This document shows positions 48,835-58,096 of a stretch of DNA of 64,000 bases, in pieces. Every line of letters begins with the position of its first letter. Within the stretch, counting starts at the first letter, position 1. The notes under the pieces were generated by a model. It searched no databases. It worked only from the letters and a program-made list of their open reading frames with translations, and was not told where the DNA came from. The position numbers were made by a program, and so were the translations under genes. Source of the DNA: Pseudorhodoplanes sinuspersici (GTDB lineage Bacteria > Pseudomonadota > Alphaproteobacteria > Rhizobiales > Xanthobacteraceae); the NCBI RefSeq assembly GCF_002119765.1, contig NZ_CP021112.1, positions 5,016,501-5,080,500 on the forward strand, read 5' to 3'.

Positions 48835-49701
48835 ATGTCCGTTACACCGATGACCGCTGCACGTCCCGCGGCTGCGACAAATGCCGATGGCATTCTTGTG
48901 GTCAAGGAGGTGACCAAGCGTTTCCCGACGCCGGACGGCACCGTTCTTGCCGTCGATGACGTATCGCTGTCGGTCCGTCAGGGCGAATTCCTGTCGGTGA
49001 TCGGCCCATCTGGTTGCGGTAAGTCGACGTTGTTCAACGTCGTTGGCGGCCTGCTCACCGAATACGAAGGTAATGTCACGGTCAGCGGCGAACGCATCAA
49101 GGGACCGCATGCGTCCGTCGGTATGGTGTTTCAGGAAGAATCCACATTCCCCTGGCGCACGGTGATCGAGAATGTGGCCTTTCCGCTCGAGATCGAAGGC
49201 ATGAGCAAGACGCAGCGCCACGAGAAGGCGCGGCATTTCATCAACATGGTCGGACTTGGCGGCTTCGAGAACCGCTATCCGAATGAATTGTCGGGCGGCA
49301 TGCGTCAACGCGTCTCGCTCGCCCGTACCCTCGCATCCGAGCCAAAAATTCTTTTGATGGATGAGCCGTTCGCGGCGCTCGATGAACAAACGCGCCTTCT
49401 GCTCGGCGACAAGGTGCTGCAGATTCAGCAGGAGCTGAAGCAGACCACGATGCTCATCACCCACAACATCACCGAAGCGGTGCAGCTGTCCGATCGCATC
49501 ATGGTGATGACCTACCGGCCCGGAAAGATTAAGCGCGTGGTCGATATCGATCTGCCGCGCCCTCGCACGTCCGAAGTCGTCGGCAGCGACGCCTTCGGCC
49601 ATTACGTCGCGCAGATCTGGGCGGACCTGCGCGAAGAGGCGAGCCGTGGCATGAGCGATGATGAATCGCGGGCCCGCGCCACCGGAACGCGCCGCAAATG
49701 A
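48835..49701 (+). CDS. ABC transporter ATP-binding protein, SsuB/TauB type
   Basis: A 288-residue ABC ATPase: Walker A GPSGCGKST (57-65), signature LSGGMRQRV (152-160), Walker B ILLMDEPFAALDEQTR (172 on) and the H-loop LITHNITEAVQLSDRI. The family imports sulfonates, nitrate or aromatic acids. It overlaps the first permease gene by 4 bp. Confidence 0.93.
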   Translation: MSVTPMTAARPAAATNADGILVVKEVTKRFPTPDGTVLAVDDVSLSVRQGEFLSVIGPSGCGKSTLFNVVGGLLTEYEGNVTVSGERIKGPHASVGMVFQEESTFPWRTVIENVAFPLEIEGMSKTQRHEKARHFINMVGLGGFENRYPNELSGGMRQRVSLARTLASEPKILLMDEPFAALDEQTRLLLGDKVLQIQQELKQTTMLITHNITEAVQLSDRIMVMTYRPGKIKRVVDIDLPRPRTSEVVGSDAFGHYVAQIWADLREEASRGMSDDESRARATGTRRK

Positions 49702-50468
49702 GCACAGCGGCTTTCACACGCTCGCGCTTTGCGCCGGCACTGCTCGGTTTCGGCACGCTGGTCGCCTTCGTCGTATTGATGCAGGCGTTGATCTATTTTG
49801 GCGTGCTGAACCAGTTCATTGTGCCCTATCCGACCGACATCGCGCGCGCCTTCGAACGCGTGATCGTCGAAGAGCATGTCTTCGAACGCTTCCTGCTGAC
49901 GCTGCAGGAATGCGTGTCCGCTGCCTTGCTGCTGGCCGTGTTCGGTATTTCCATCGGCACGATCCTGTACAAGGTCGATATCCTGCGCCGTGCCACGGAA
50001 ACATGGGTCGCCGCTGCGGCGGCCGCACCGACCGTGCTGATGTATCCGCTGTTCCTCGTGATCTTCGGCCGCTCGGCCTGGACCATCATCATGATGGGCT
50101 TTGTCGCTGGTTTGCCGGCGGTGATCCTGAAGACGATCGAAGGCCTGTCGGGCACCAAGACCGTGCTGATGAATGTCGGCCGCAGCTTCAAGCTGACACC
50201 CTGGCAACTGTTCTGGAAGATCCAGTTTCCCTCGGCGCTGCCGACGATCTTCACCGGCTTCAAGCTTGGGTTGATCTTCGCGCTCATTAACGTGGTGGGC
50301 GTCGAATTCCTGATCAACTTCGGTGGGCTGGGCCAGCTCATCAACGACCTCGCCGAACGCTACGACCTCGCCGGCACCTATGCCGCGATCTGCTTCGTGA
50401 TCCTGGTCAGCGTTCTTTTCTTCATTGTTGTGGAACGGATTGAGCGATGGCTGACGCGGGCCGCCTGA
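49698..50468 (+). CDS. ABC transporter permease
   Basis: A 256-residue inner-membrane permease of the BPD type. About six hydrophobic segments, with the EAA-type loop region near KTVLMNVGRSFKLTPWQLFWKIQFPSALPTIFTG. It overlaps the second permease gene by 22 bp. Confidence 0.9.
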   Translation: MSTAAFTRSRFAPALLGFGTLVAFVVLMQALIYFGVLNQFIVPYPTDIARAFERVIVEEHVFERFLLTLQECVSAALLLAVFGISIGTILYKVDILRRATETWVAAAAAAPTVLMYPLFLVIFGRSAWTIIMMGFVAGLPAVILKTIEGLSGTKTVLMNVGRSFKLTPWQLFWKIQFPSALPTIFTGFKLGLIFALINVVGVEFLINFGGLGQLINDLAERYDLAGTYAAICFVILVSVLFFIVVERIERWLTRAA

Positions 50469-51241
50469 GACAAGCAGTGATCACGTCGCCGGTGCTGAGC
50501 CCGGTGACACTGGTCCGTATCGCGATCATCGCCGCCATTCTTGTTGGCTGGGAGGTGCTGGCGCAATCGGGCCTCCTTTATCGCGACGTCGTTCCGTCGC
50601 TGCTGGCCATCGGCAAAGCCATTTATGAGTTGCTGTCCGATCCGCAATATTACTGGAATCTCGGTGTGACCGCGGCCGAAGTCGGTGGCGCGCTCGCCAT
50701 CGGCGGTATCAGCGCCGTTGTCGTCGGTCTCGTTCTTGGCGGCAACAAATTCCTGAGCCGCGCCTACGAGCCCTATCTCTATTATCTCGGCCCGACGCCC
50801 AAGATCATCTTCTTCCCGATCATGATCATGTGGTTCGGGGTCGGCCCGGCCTCCAAGGTGGCGCTCGGCACCCTCTCCTGCTTCTTCCCGATCGCGCTAT
50901 CGGTTGCGGCCGGTATGCGGCAGATCGATCCGGTGCTGATCCGGGTCGGCCAAAGCTTCCGCGCCAATGCCTGGCAAATGGCAACGAAGGTGTATCTGCC
51001 GGCGATGCGTCACCCGATCATCAACGGCATCCGGCTGGGGCTCGGCGTCGCGCTGATCGGCACATTGCTGGCCGAGACCAAGCTGTCGAACAAGGGCATC
51101 GGCTTCCTGATCATCCAGGCTTACAGCTTGTTCGACATGCCGCGCATGTACGCGATGCTGATCGTTCTGTTTGTTATCGCGATCGGCGCCAACGCCATTA
51201 TCGGACGCCTGGGCGGTCTCGACTCAATCAAACGATTTTAA
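50447..51241 (+). CDS. ABC transporter permease
   Basis: A 264-residue permease, the second of the pair, with the EAA loop at RVGQSFRANAWQMATKVYLPAMRHPIINGIRLG. Two permease genes in one operon are usual for aromatic-acid or nitrate importers of this family. Confidence 0.9.
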   Translation: MADAGRLRQAVITSPVLSPVTLVRIAIIAAILVGWEVLAQSGLLYRDVVPSLLAIGKAIYELLSDPQYYWNLGVTAAEVGGALAIGGISAVVVGLVLGGNKFLSRAYEPYLYYLGPTPKIIFFPIMIMWFGVGPASKVALGTLSCFFPIALSVAAGMRQIDPVLIRVGQSFRANAWQMATKVYLPAMRHPIINGIRLGLGVALIGTLLAETKLSNKGIGFLIIQAYSLFDMPRMYAMLIVLFVIAIGANAIIGRLGGLDSIKRF

Positions 51242-51265
51242 AGAAACAAAACGGAGGATTTCGCG

Positions 51266-52228
51266 ATGCGGACAATGACAGCGCTGCTTTATGCAGCGGC
51301 GTTCGCCGCGGCTGCGCTCGCGCAAACGGCGAGTGCAATGGCGCAAGACAAGTTGAAGCTTGCGATCGGTCAGCGCGGCAACTGGGACACCGCTATTTCG
51401 CACATCGGCGAGAAGGCCGGCATTTTCAAGAAGCACGGCATCGAACTCGAGATGACCTACACCTCCGGCAGCGGCGAGACGCTGCAGCCGGTGATTTCCA
51501 ATAGCGTTGATATCGGATTAGCCATCGGCACCATGGGCGCGATCAGCGCGTATGGCAAAGGCGCGCCGGTTCGCGTCATCGGTGCGGAAGCGACGGGTGC
51601 TGCAGACTATTGGTACGCCAAGACGGATTCGGGCATCAAGACGCTGAAGGATACTAACGGCAAGACGATCGCCTTCTCCTCGCGCGGCTCTTCCACCAAT
51701 TCGATCGTTCTCGCCTTCATCAACGAATTCAAACTGACAGCAAAGCCGCAGGCGACCGGCTCGCCGCCCTCGACGCTGACGGCTGTGATGACGGGCCAGG
51801 TCGATGTCGGCTGGGCCGCTCCTCCGTTCGGCCTGAAGGAGATGGACGAGGGAAAGATCAATCTCGTCGCCAAGGCAACGGATGCCAAAATCGTTGCCGG
51901 CCAGACCATCCGCGTCATCGCGGTCAATGCCGACACGCTGGCGAAAAAGCGCGATGCGCTGATCCGTTACCTGCAGGCCTATCGCGAAACGATCGATTAC
52001 ATGTATTCGAACGACCAGGCGATTAAGGATTATGCCGAATTCGCCAAGATCGACGAAAAGATGGCGCGACGCGTCCGCGACGATTTCTTCCCGCGCAGCA
52101 TTGTCGAACCTGACCAGATCAAGGGCCTGGACACGCTATTGCCGGAAGCGGTGACGCTGAAATTCATCGACAAGGAATTGACGAAGGAACAGCTCACTGA
52201 ATTGTTCCAGGTACCGCTGAAGAAGTAG
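51266..52228 (+). CDS. ABC transporter substrate-binding protein
   Basis: A 320-residue protein with a signal peptide ending SAMAQ (cleavage near 27). The mature part has the NMT1/nitrate-sulfonate-type lobes: KAGIFKKHGIELEMTYTSGSGETLQPVISNSVDIGLAIG and KDTNGKTIAFSSRGSSTNSIVLAF. The last 40 residues resemble the C-terminal lobe of aliphatic-sulfonate binders. It delivers the substrate to the two permeases. Confidence 0.92.
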   Translation: MRTMTALLYAAAFAAAALAQTASAMAQDKLKLAIGQRGNWDTAISHIGEKAGIFKKHGIELEMTYTSGSGETLQPVISNSVDIGLAIGTMGAISAYGKGAPVRVIGAEATGAADYWYAKTDSGIKTLKDTNGKTIAFSSRGSSTNSIVLAFINEFKLTAKPQATGSPPSTLTAVMTGQVDVGWAAPPFGLKEMDEGKINLVAKATDAKIVAGQTIRVIAVNADTLAKKRDALIRYLQAYRETIDYMYSNDQAIKDYAEFAKIDEKMARRVRDDFFPRSIVEPDQIKGLDTLLPEAVTLKFIDKELTKEQLTELFQVPLKK

Positions 52229-52237
52229 CCGCTTCGT

Positions 52238-52275
52238 GATTCCGGGGCGCGACCGCAGGTCGCGAACCCGCAATC
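52238..52275. repeat. REP-like palindrome
   Basis: GATTCCGGGGCGCGACC and GGTCGCGAACCCGCAATC around a GCA centre, a 38-nt inverted repeat of the REP type found in Bradyrhizobium relatives. It lies between the binding protein and the last operon gene and may mark an mRNA boundary. Confidence 0.6.
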
Positions 52276-52297
52276 CAGTTTTTAAAAAGAGCCGGGA

Positions 52298-53284
52298 ATG
52301 TCCAAGCTGAATCTTTCTATCGCGATTGGCGATTATGACCGCAACCGCCCGTTGATCGACGGCGCCGTGCAAATGGATGGTGTCGATCCCGTCTTCATGA
52401 CCTTGTCGCCGGAGGAGATTTTCTTCCGCGCATTCCGCAATGCCGATTTCGACATCTGCGAATTGTCGCTGTCGAGTTCGACGGTGAAGATTGCGGACGG
52501 CAATTTCCCCTATGTCGGTATTCCAGCTTTTCTGTCGCGTTGCTTTCGCCACACCTCGCTTTATGTGCGCACCGACCGCATCAAGAAGCCGGAAGACCTG
52601 AAGGGCAAGCGCATCGGCCTGCCGGAATATCAGTTGACCGCTGTCGTCTGGGCGCGTGCATTGCTGGAAGATGAATTTGGCGTCAAACCGTCGGACGTGA
52701 CGTGGGTACGTGGCGGTATTGCCGAGCCAGGACGGCCCGAGAAGATCAAGCTGAATCTACCGAAGAACGTGACGCTGGAAAACGCGCCGGACGGCAAAAC
52801 GATTTCCGGCATGCTGGCGTCGGGCGAAATCGATGCTTTCATGGCGCCGCGCGCGCCGGCCCTGCCGCCGGATACACCGAATGTCGGCTGGCTGTTTCCC
52901 GATCCGGTTGAGGCGGCGAAGGATTATTACCGGCGCACCAAGATCTTCCCGATCATGCACATCGTCGGCGTGCGGCGCGAACTCGCGGAGAAGCATCCGT
53001 GGCTGCCGGCAGCGGCGCTGAAGGCGTTCGAGCAGTCGAAGGCCAAGGCAGTTGCGCATCTCAGCGAACCGTCGGCAACCAAGGTGACTCTGCCATTCGC
53101 CGAAGAGCGGGTAATGGAAGCCAAGGAGCTGATGGGCGAGGATTACTGGTCCTATGGTGTGCCGGCCAACCGGCATGTGCTGGAGACGTTCTTCCGCCAC
53201 CACCATTCGCAGGGACTGTCGTCGAAGCTGGTGACGGTGGAGGACCTATTCCATCCGTCGACGCTGGAGAGCGTGAAGATCTGA
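52298..53284 (+). CDS. 4,5-dihydroxyphthalate decarboxylase-like protein
   Basis: A 328-residue protein without signal peptide (MSKLNLSIAIGDYDRNRPLIDG). The chain has the 4,5-DHP decarboxylase pattern: FDICELSLSSSTVKIADG, IPAFLSRCFRHTSLYVRTD, LEDEFGVKPSDVTWVRGG, MAPRAPALPPDTPNVGWLFPDP. The fold is that of substrate-binding proteins but enzymes of this family decarboxylate aromatic dicarboxylates. Its place at the end of an aromatic-acid uptake operon supports a catabolic role. Confidence 0.8.
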   Translation: MSKLNLSIAIGDYDRNRPLIDGAVQMDGVDPVFMTLSPEEIFFRAFRNADFDICELSLSSSTVKIADGNFPYVGIPAFLSRCFRHTSLYVRTDRIKKPEDLKGKRIGLPEYQLTAVVWARALLEDEFGVKPSDVTWVRGGIAEPGRPEKIKLNLPKNVTLENAPDGKTISGMLASGEIDAFMAPRAPALPPDTPNVGWLFPDPVEAAKDYYRRTKIFPIMHIVGVRRELAEKHPWLPAAALKAFEQSKAKAVAHLSEPSATKVTLPFAEERVMEAKELMGEDYWSYGVPANRHVLETFFRHHHSQGLSSKLVTVEDLFHPSTLESVKI

Positions 53285-53390
53285 TCGGTCATTCCCGGGC
53301 GCTCGCAGCGCGGGCAAGTTTTCGCCCAGCGTCAACCGTGCGGTGAACCTGGTATCCATCGTCACCAAGCCAATTTATAGCACCGGCGTC

Positions 53391-55226
53391 TTAGCCAATA
53401 CGGTCTGCCGGCGCTACATCGATTAGGCGCATCTGCACGCGCTCGTTGCCCTGCCAACGGTCGACCGACAATTGTCCGGCGGCATGAATTGCCTGTCCCC
53501 GTCCCTCGATCAGCGCGCGGCCAAGATCGGTATTCGCCGCGCGGAACGCGATGCCGTTCATGAAGGCCCCATCGGGCGCACGCAACCGCGCACGAATGTG
53601 GTGCTGGCCAACGACATCGGCGAAAGCAATAGTATGTGCCGGCAGCACAAAGACCGGATCGGGATTGCCGGCGCCGAAAGGCCCTGCTCGCATCACCGAT
53701 GCGCAGAATTCAAGATTGGCTGCAGCGGCACTCAACGCGCCATCGATCAGCAGCGCGTCGTCGCGCCGCGCCTGTTCCACGGCTCCGGCGAGCGAGGATT
53801 CAAGATAGGCGCGAAACTCGGCCAGCCGTTCTTTGCGGAGCGTGACGCCTGCGGCCATCGCATGGCCTCCCCCCTTCACCAGCAAGCCGTCGGCGACCGC
53901 CTGACGGACTGCGCGACCGAGATCGACACCGGCAATCGAGCGGCCCGAACCCGTCCCGGTCCCGCCGGGCTCGAGCGCGATCGCAAAAGCCGGCCGCCCG
54001 AATTTCTCTTTCAGCCGCGCAGCCACAAGACCAACAATGCCCGGATGCCACCCTGTGGACGCTGTGACGACAACAGCGCCTTTCTCCTCAAGGCCAAGCG
54101 CAGCCAGCGCTTCGGCTTCGGCTTCCACGAGCATGTGCTGCTCCATCGCCTGCCGTTCGCGATTGAGACGATCGAGTTCGGCGGCGATGCGGCCTGCTTC
54201 GGTCGGATCTTCTTCCAGCAGAAGATTGGCGCCGAGATCGGCGCGGCCAATGCGGCCACCTGCGTTGATGCGCGGTCCAAGCAGGAATCCGAGGTGATAC
54301 GGCTCCGGCGGCCCATCAAGTCTCGCCGCGTCCATCAGTGCTGTCAGACCGACATTTTCCCGCCGGCGCAGCGACACCAACCCTTTTGAGACGAACGCAC
54401 GATTCAGCCCCTTCAGCGGCACGACATCAGCGATGGTGCCGAGCGCCACGAGATCGAGTGCCGACAACAGATCGGGTTCGCGCCGCGCGTCATTGAAGAA
54501 GCTGCGGCGTCGCAATTCGCGGTTCACGGCCACAAGCGTCATGAATACGAGGCCGACAGCCGCAAGATGGCCAAGTCCCGACAGATCGTCGAGCCGGTTC
54601 GGGTTCACCAGCGCTAAAGCTTGCGGCAATATTTCATCGCATTGATGATGGTCGATGACCACGACATCGAGGCCAAGCTTGTTCGCTTCGGCCAAAGGCT
54701 CGATTGACGTGGTGCCGCAATCGACGGTGATCAGCAACGTCGCACCGCGATGGGCGAGCGAACGGATCGCATCGACATTCGGGCCGTAGCCTTCGAACAA
54801 ACGATCCGGAATATGAATGACAGGCGACAAACCACAATGCCGAAGGTAGCGCGCCATCAACGCCGACGAAGTCGCACCATCGACATCGTAATCGCCGAAG
54901 ATCGCAACATTTTCGCCGCGCTGGATAGCATCAGCGATCCGCGCCGCCGCCTGAGGCATTGCCGTCAATGTATCGGGATCCGGCATCAGGCGTTTCACCG
55001 CCGGATCGAGATAGCTCTCTGCATCGGCGGCTTCGATGTCGCGCCCAGCGAGAATACGTGACAGCATCTCCGGCACACCGTGACGCTGCGCGATCGCCAG
55101 TGCCCGCGCACTGCCCCGCGCGTCGAGCCGGTCCCGCCATGCGCGGCCCCGCGCCGATGTCTCGACGCCGAGAAAGAAGCGCTGCTGCGCCTCCGGCACG
55201 GCCAAGGCTGTGGTTGGAACGGACAT
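53391..55226 (-). CDS. recJ: Single-strand-specific exonuclease RecJ
   Basis: A 611-residue protein from the ATG at 55226; a TTG two codons earlier is possible. The DHH phosphoesterase motifs are clear: GDYDVDGATS, VDCGTT, IDHH and GRINAGGR in the nuclease core, with GGHAMAAG in the DHHA1 part and an OB-fold end. It degrades ssDNA 5' to 3' in recombination and mismatch repair. Confidence 0.93.
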   Translation of the reverse strand: MSVPTTALAVPEAQQRFFLGVETSARGRAWRDRLDARGSARALAIAQRHGVPEMLSRILAGRDIEAADAESYLDPAVKRLMPDPDTLTAMPQAAARIADAIQRGENVAIFGDYDVDGATSSALMARYLRHCGLSPVIHIPDRLFEGYGPNVDAIRSLAHRGATLLITVDCGTTSIEPLAEANKLGLDVVVIDHHQCDEILPQALALVNPNRLDDLSGLGHLAAVGLVFMTLVAVNRELRRRSFFNDARREPDLLSALDLVALGTIADVVPLKGLNRAFVSKGLVSLRRRENVGLTALMDAARLDGPPEPYHLGFLLGPRINAGGRIGRADLGANLLLEEDPTEAGRIAAELDRLNRERQAMEQHMLVEAEAEALAALGLEEKGAVVVTASTGWHPGIVGLVAARLKEKFGRPAFAIALEPGGTGTGSGRSIAGVDLGRAVRQAVADGLLVKGGGHAMAAGVTLRKERLAEFRAYLESSLAGAVEQARRDDALLIDGALSAAAANLEFCASVMRAGPFGAGNPDPVFVLPAHTIAFADVVGQHHIRARLRAPDGAFMNGIAFRAANTDLGRALIEGRGQAIHAAGQLSVDRWQGNERVQMRLIDVAPADRIG

Positions 55227-55280
55227 CGGCAATAATTCGTTGCTTACAGCTTATTCTGCCAAGTTGAAACACAAACCGCT

Positions 55281-55336
55281 CGTCCCCGCGAAGGCGGGGC
55301 CCAGAGGTGCTGGGTTCCCGCTTTCGCGGGAATGAG
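55281..55336. repeat. Bradyrhizobium-type intergenic repeat
   Basis: Two palindromes: CCCCGC/GCGGGG at 55284-55299 and TTCCCGC/GCGGGAA at 55315-55332. The combined motif is a common extragenic repeat in Bradyrhizobium-like genomes. Confidence 0.7.
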
Positions 55337-55354
55337 CGGAGAGAGTGTCAGATT

Positions 55355-55825
55355 CTAGAAGAGCTTGCGATATTGGATGAAACCGGAGCGAGCCGCCAGT
55401 TTATCATAGAGTGCGCGGGCGGTGTGATTGTCTTCCTTGGTCAGCCAGTAGACGCGGCTTGCGCCTTTCTGCCGTGCGGCCTGTTCCACGGCTTCGATCA
55501 GCGCACGCCCGGCGCCGAGGCCCCGCGCTTCCTCGGACACATACAAGTCCTGGAGATAGCAGTAATCGGCGATGGTCCAGCTGGAACGATGGAACAGGTA
55601 ATGCACGATGCCGATCAGCCGCTCCTTATGGAACGCGCCCTGCACGAACATCGGCTCGTTGTCGTCATGCAGCCGCATCCACAGCACATCGGTCGTGTCG
55701 GGCGAGACCGATGACTCATAGAATGTGAGATAGGCCTGCCAGAACGGCTCCCAAGCCTCCCGCTCGTTCAGCCGCAGTGGTCGGATCACAAGATCACGCG
55801 GTGCGTCAGGCGGCGGCTTGCGCAT
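55355..55825 (-). CDS. GNAT acetyltransferase
   Basis: A 156-residue protein from the ATG at 55825. The GNAT core is present: YLQDLYVSEEARGLGAGRALIEAVEQAARQKG with the acetyl-CoA motif, then YWLTKEDNHTARALYDKLA. It overlaps the MetE-like gene by 20 bp. The acceptor substrate is unknown. Confidence 0.88.
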   Translation of the reverse strand: MRKPPPDAPRDLVIRPLRLNEREAWEPFWQAYLTFYESSVSPDTTDVLWMRLHDDNEPMFVQGAFHKERLIGIVHYLFHRSSWTIADYCYLQDLYVSEEARGLGAGRALIEAVEQAARQKGASRVYWLTKEDNHTARALYDKLAARSGFIQYRKLF

Positions 55826-56840
55826 GGATGCGAAGGAGTTCGGGAATTGTCGCCGGGTCTCTTCGGCCGAAGCCGCATTCGGTGCCGATGGCAAAATCGC
55901 GGGCGAATTTCTCGGCCGCAGCAAGACGCTTGCGCGTGCCTTCGATGCCATCGGTGTAGTGCACGAGTCCAAGGCACAATTGCGTTTCCGGTCGCAGTTT
56001 CAATTTCCTCAGCGGCTCGAAATAAGCGTCGTCGGAGCGATCGCGCGGCACCGGCATGTGAATCAATTCAACGGTACGGGTTGCGCCCGCCGACAAGCGG
56101 TTTGCCAGTTCGACCATATCGCCCATATCGGTGGGTTCGACGACATGGCGATGGCCTGCATCGCCGTAGCAGAAGTGATACAATAGATCGATATCCCTCG
56201 GCACATGGTTGCCAAGGTCGAGCAGAATGCGGCTGAACGTATCCTGCATCTCCTCTTTGGTGCGGCCATAGGTCGATACATCCCCACGCTCCAGCCGCGC
56301 AAACACCGCCGACGCAACGTCGAGCTGGATCGCAAGCTGATCGTGCGGGATCGCCGCCGCGAGCTTGTCGATCTCGCGTTTCACTGCGGCGTTGTAGAGA
56401 GGATCGATCGCGGCATGCAGATCCTCCTCGACAAACAGCCAGATCACCGAATGCGCCGGAACGAGATCGACCTGGAATTTCGTGTCCGCCGCAATCTTCC
56501 CCTGCTCTTTCAGCGCCGCAAAAGTGCGATACGATTCAATCGCGACATCGGCATAGAACAAATTGTTGAATTGGGCATCGTGCAGCGACACATCCGGTTT
56601 CAGCCGATAACGCCGTGACAGACCGCTGGTGGCGTGAAGCCGGAAATCCTTGTCCGAGCGCTCGAATGCCGGATGTTCTGCAAACAATTTTTCCTGCCAG
56701 AAGACCCAGTTGATCCGATCGCCGGTCTCGCCGTCCGGAATGCGTTTCACCCGCGGGCCGAGAGCGGCGCTGACCGTTTCGAAGACCTCGCGCGCATTGG
56801 CAAGAGGGACACTGCCGACGAGATAGACGTCACGAGACAT
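55806..56840 (-). CDS. MetE C-terminal-domain-like protein (UROD/MetE fold)
   Basis: A 344-residue protein resembling only the C-terminal half of cobalamin-independent methionine synthase. The zinc ligands are probably the HFC of YHFCYGD and the cysteine of TECGFGRRD. It lacks the N-terminal MetE half. Relatives are widespread in soil alphaproteobacteria; some act on methyl donors in the methionine cycle, but the substrate is not known here. Confidence 0.78.
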   Translation of the reverse strand: MSRDVYLVGSVPLANAREVFETVSAALGPRVKRIPDGETGDRINWVFWQEKLFAEHPAFERSDKDFRLHATSGLSRRYRLKPDVSLHDAQFNNLFYADVAIESYRTFAALKEQGKIAADTKFQVDLVPAHSVIWLFVEEDLHAAIDPLYNAAVKREIDKLAAAIPHDQLAIQLDVASAVFARLERGDVSTYGRTKEEMQDTFSRILLDLGNHVPRDIDLLYHFCYGDAGHRHVVEPTDMGDMVELANRLSAGATRTVELIHMPVPRDRSDDAYFEPLRKLKLRPETQLCLGLVHYTDGIEGTRKRLAAAEKFARDFAIGTECGFGRRDPATIPELLRIHAQAAA

Positions 56841-57047
56841 CGTTTTCCTCCTGCGGTCGATCAGCGTTATTATCGGAGGCGATTATCGCGCGGAGTTTTC
56901 AATCTGCAAGGTGGCGCAGGCACCAACCCGCCATGCGATACGAAATTTAACGATTGCCTTGAGTGTGGCGCTGTCGGCACCGCGTGGGATCTGCCCACGA
57001 TGCACCAACAGCGTATCCCATCGCCGCGATGGGAAGAACGTCCGCGC

Positions 57048-58046
57048 TCAATCCAGATGGAATTTATCGAGCTGGCGATGCTCGGCGCGAATGTAACGCA
57101 CAGTGCCGGTCACCGAACGCATCACCACCGTCTCGGTTTCGATGATGTTCTTGCCGAATTTCACACCGGTCAGCATCGCGCCCGTTGTGACGCCGGTGGC
57201 GGCGAACAAGCAGTCGCCCTTCACCATGTCCTCGATCTCGTATTTCTTCTTCGGGTCCTTGATCCCCATCTTCAGCGTGCGTTCGCGCAGCGCTTCGGAA
57301 TCGATCACGAGACGGCATTGCATCTGGCCGCCGATGCAGCGGAGCGCGGCCGCGGCAAGAACTCCTTCCGGCGCACCGCCGATGCCGAGATAGATATCGA
57401 TGCCGGTCTTCGGTTCGGCGCAGTGAATGACACCCGCAACGTCACCGTCGGAAATCAGACTGACCGCCGCGCCGGTCTTGCGCACAGCGCTGATGATGTC
57501 AGCATGCCGCGGCCGGTCAAGCAGGATTGCGGTGATCTCGGATGGCTTCACGCCCTTGGCCTTGGCGAGATTGATGATGTTCTCATCGGCCGGCGCATCG
57601 AGATCGATGGTCCCTTTCGGGTAGCCAGGACCGATGGCGATCTTGTCCATGTAGCAGTCCGGCGCATGCAGCAGCGTGCCGGCATCGGCCATCGCCAGCG
57701 TTGCTATCGCGCCCGGCATGTTTTTGGCGCAAAGCGTGGTCCCTTCCAGCGGATCGACAGCGATATCGACCTTGAATCCGCCGCTCTTGGTACCAACCTG
57801 CTCGCCGATGAACAGCATCGGCGCTTCATCGAGCTCGCCCTCGCCGATAACCACCGTTCCATCAATCGGCAGCTTGTTCAGTTCGCGGCGCATCGCGTCG
57901 ACGGCAGCCTGATCCGACGCCTTGTCCTTACCGTGACCGCGCAATCGCGCGGCCGATACCGCAGCGCGCTCGGTGACGCGCACGATTTCGAGCGAGAGCA
58001 CCCGCTCGAGCATCTGATGCGGTTGCACGGTAATCGTCGACGCCAT
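57048..58046 (-). CDS. glpX: Fructose-1,6-bisphosphatase, class II
   Basis: A 332-residue GlpX from the ATG at 58046. The metal-binding IAVDPLEGTTLC, GDVAGVIHCAEP and IGGAPEGVLAAAA motifs are present. It dephosphorylates fructose-1,6-bisphosphate in gluconeogenesis. Neighbours hom and alaC place it in the common alaC-hom-glpX-recJ block. Confidence 0.94.
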   Translation of the reverse strand: MASTITVQPHQMLERVLSLEIVRVTERAAVSAARLRGHGKDKASDQAAVDAMRRELNKLPIDGTVVIGEGELDEAPMLFIGEQVGTKSGGFKVDIAVDPLEGTTLCAKNMPGAIATLAMADAGTLLHAPDCYMDKIAIGPGYPKGTIDLDAPADENIINLAKAKGVKPSEITAILLDRPRHADIISAVRKTGAAVSLISDGDVAGVIHCAEPKTGIDIYLGIGGAPEGVLAAAALRCIGGQMQCRLVIDSEALRERTLKMGIKDPKKKYEIEDMVKGDCLFAATGVTTGAMLTGVKFGKNIIETETVVMRSVTGTVRYIRAEHRQLDKFHLD

Positions 58047-58096
58047 CTTGGTTCCCTTCCCGGCCGGGCCTCCGGCCGTCATTCCGGCAAAAGGTT

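Noticed and set aside
46924-49602. An 892-codon minus-strand frame
   Set aside because: It is antisense to the well-supported ThDP enzyme and ABC ATPase genes and its His/Arg/Asp-rich composition is typical of a shadow frame in GC-rich DNA.
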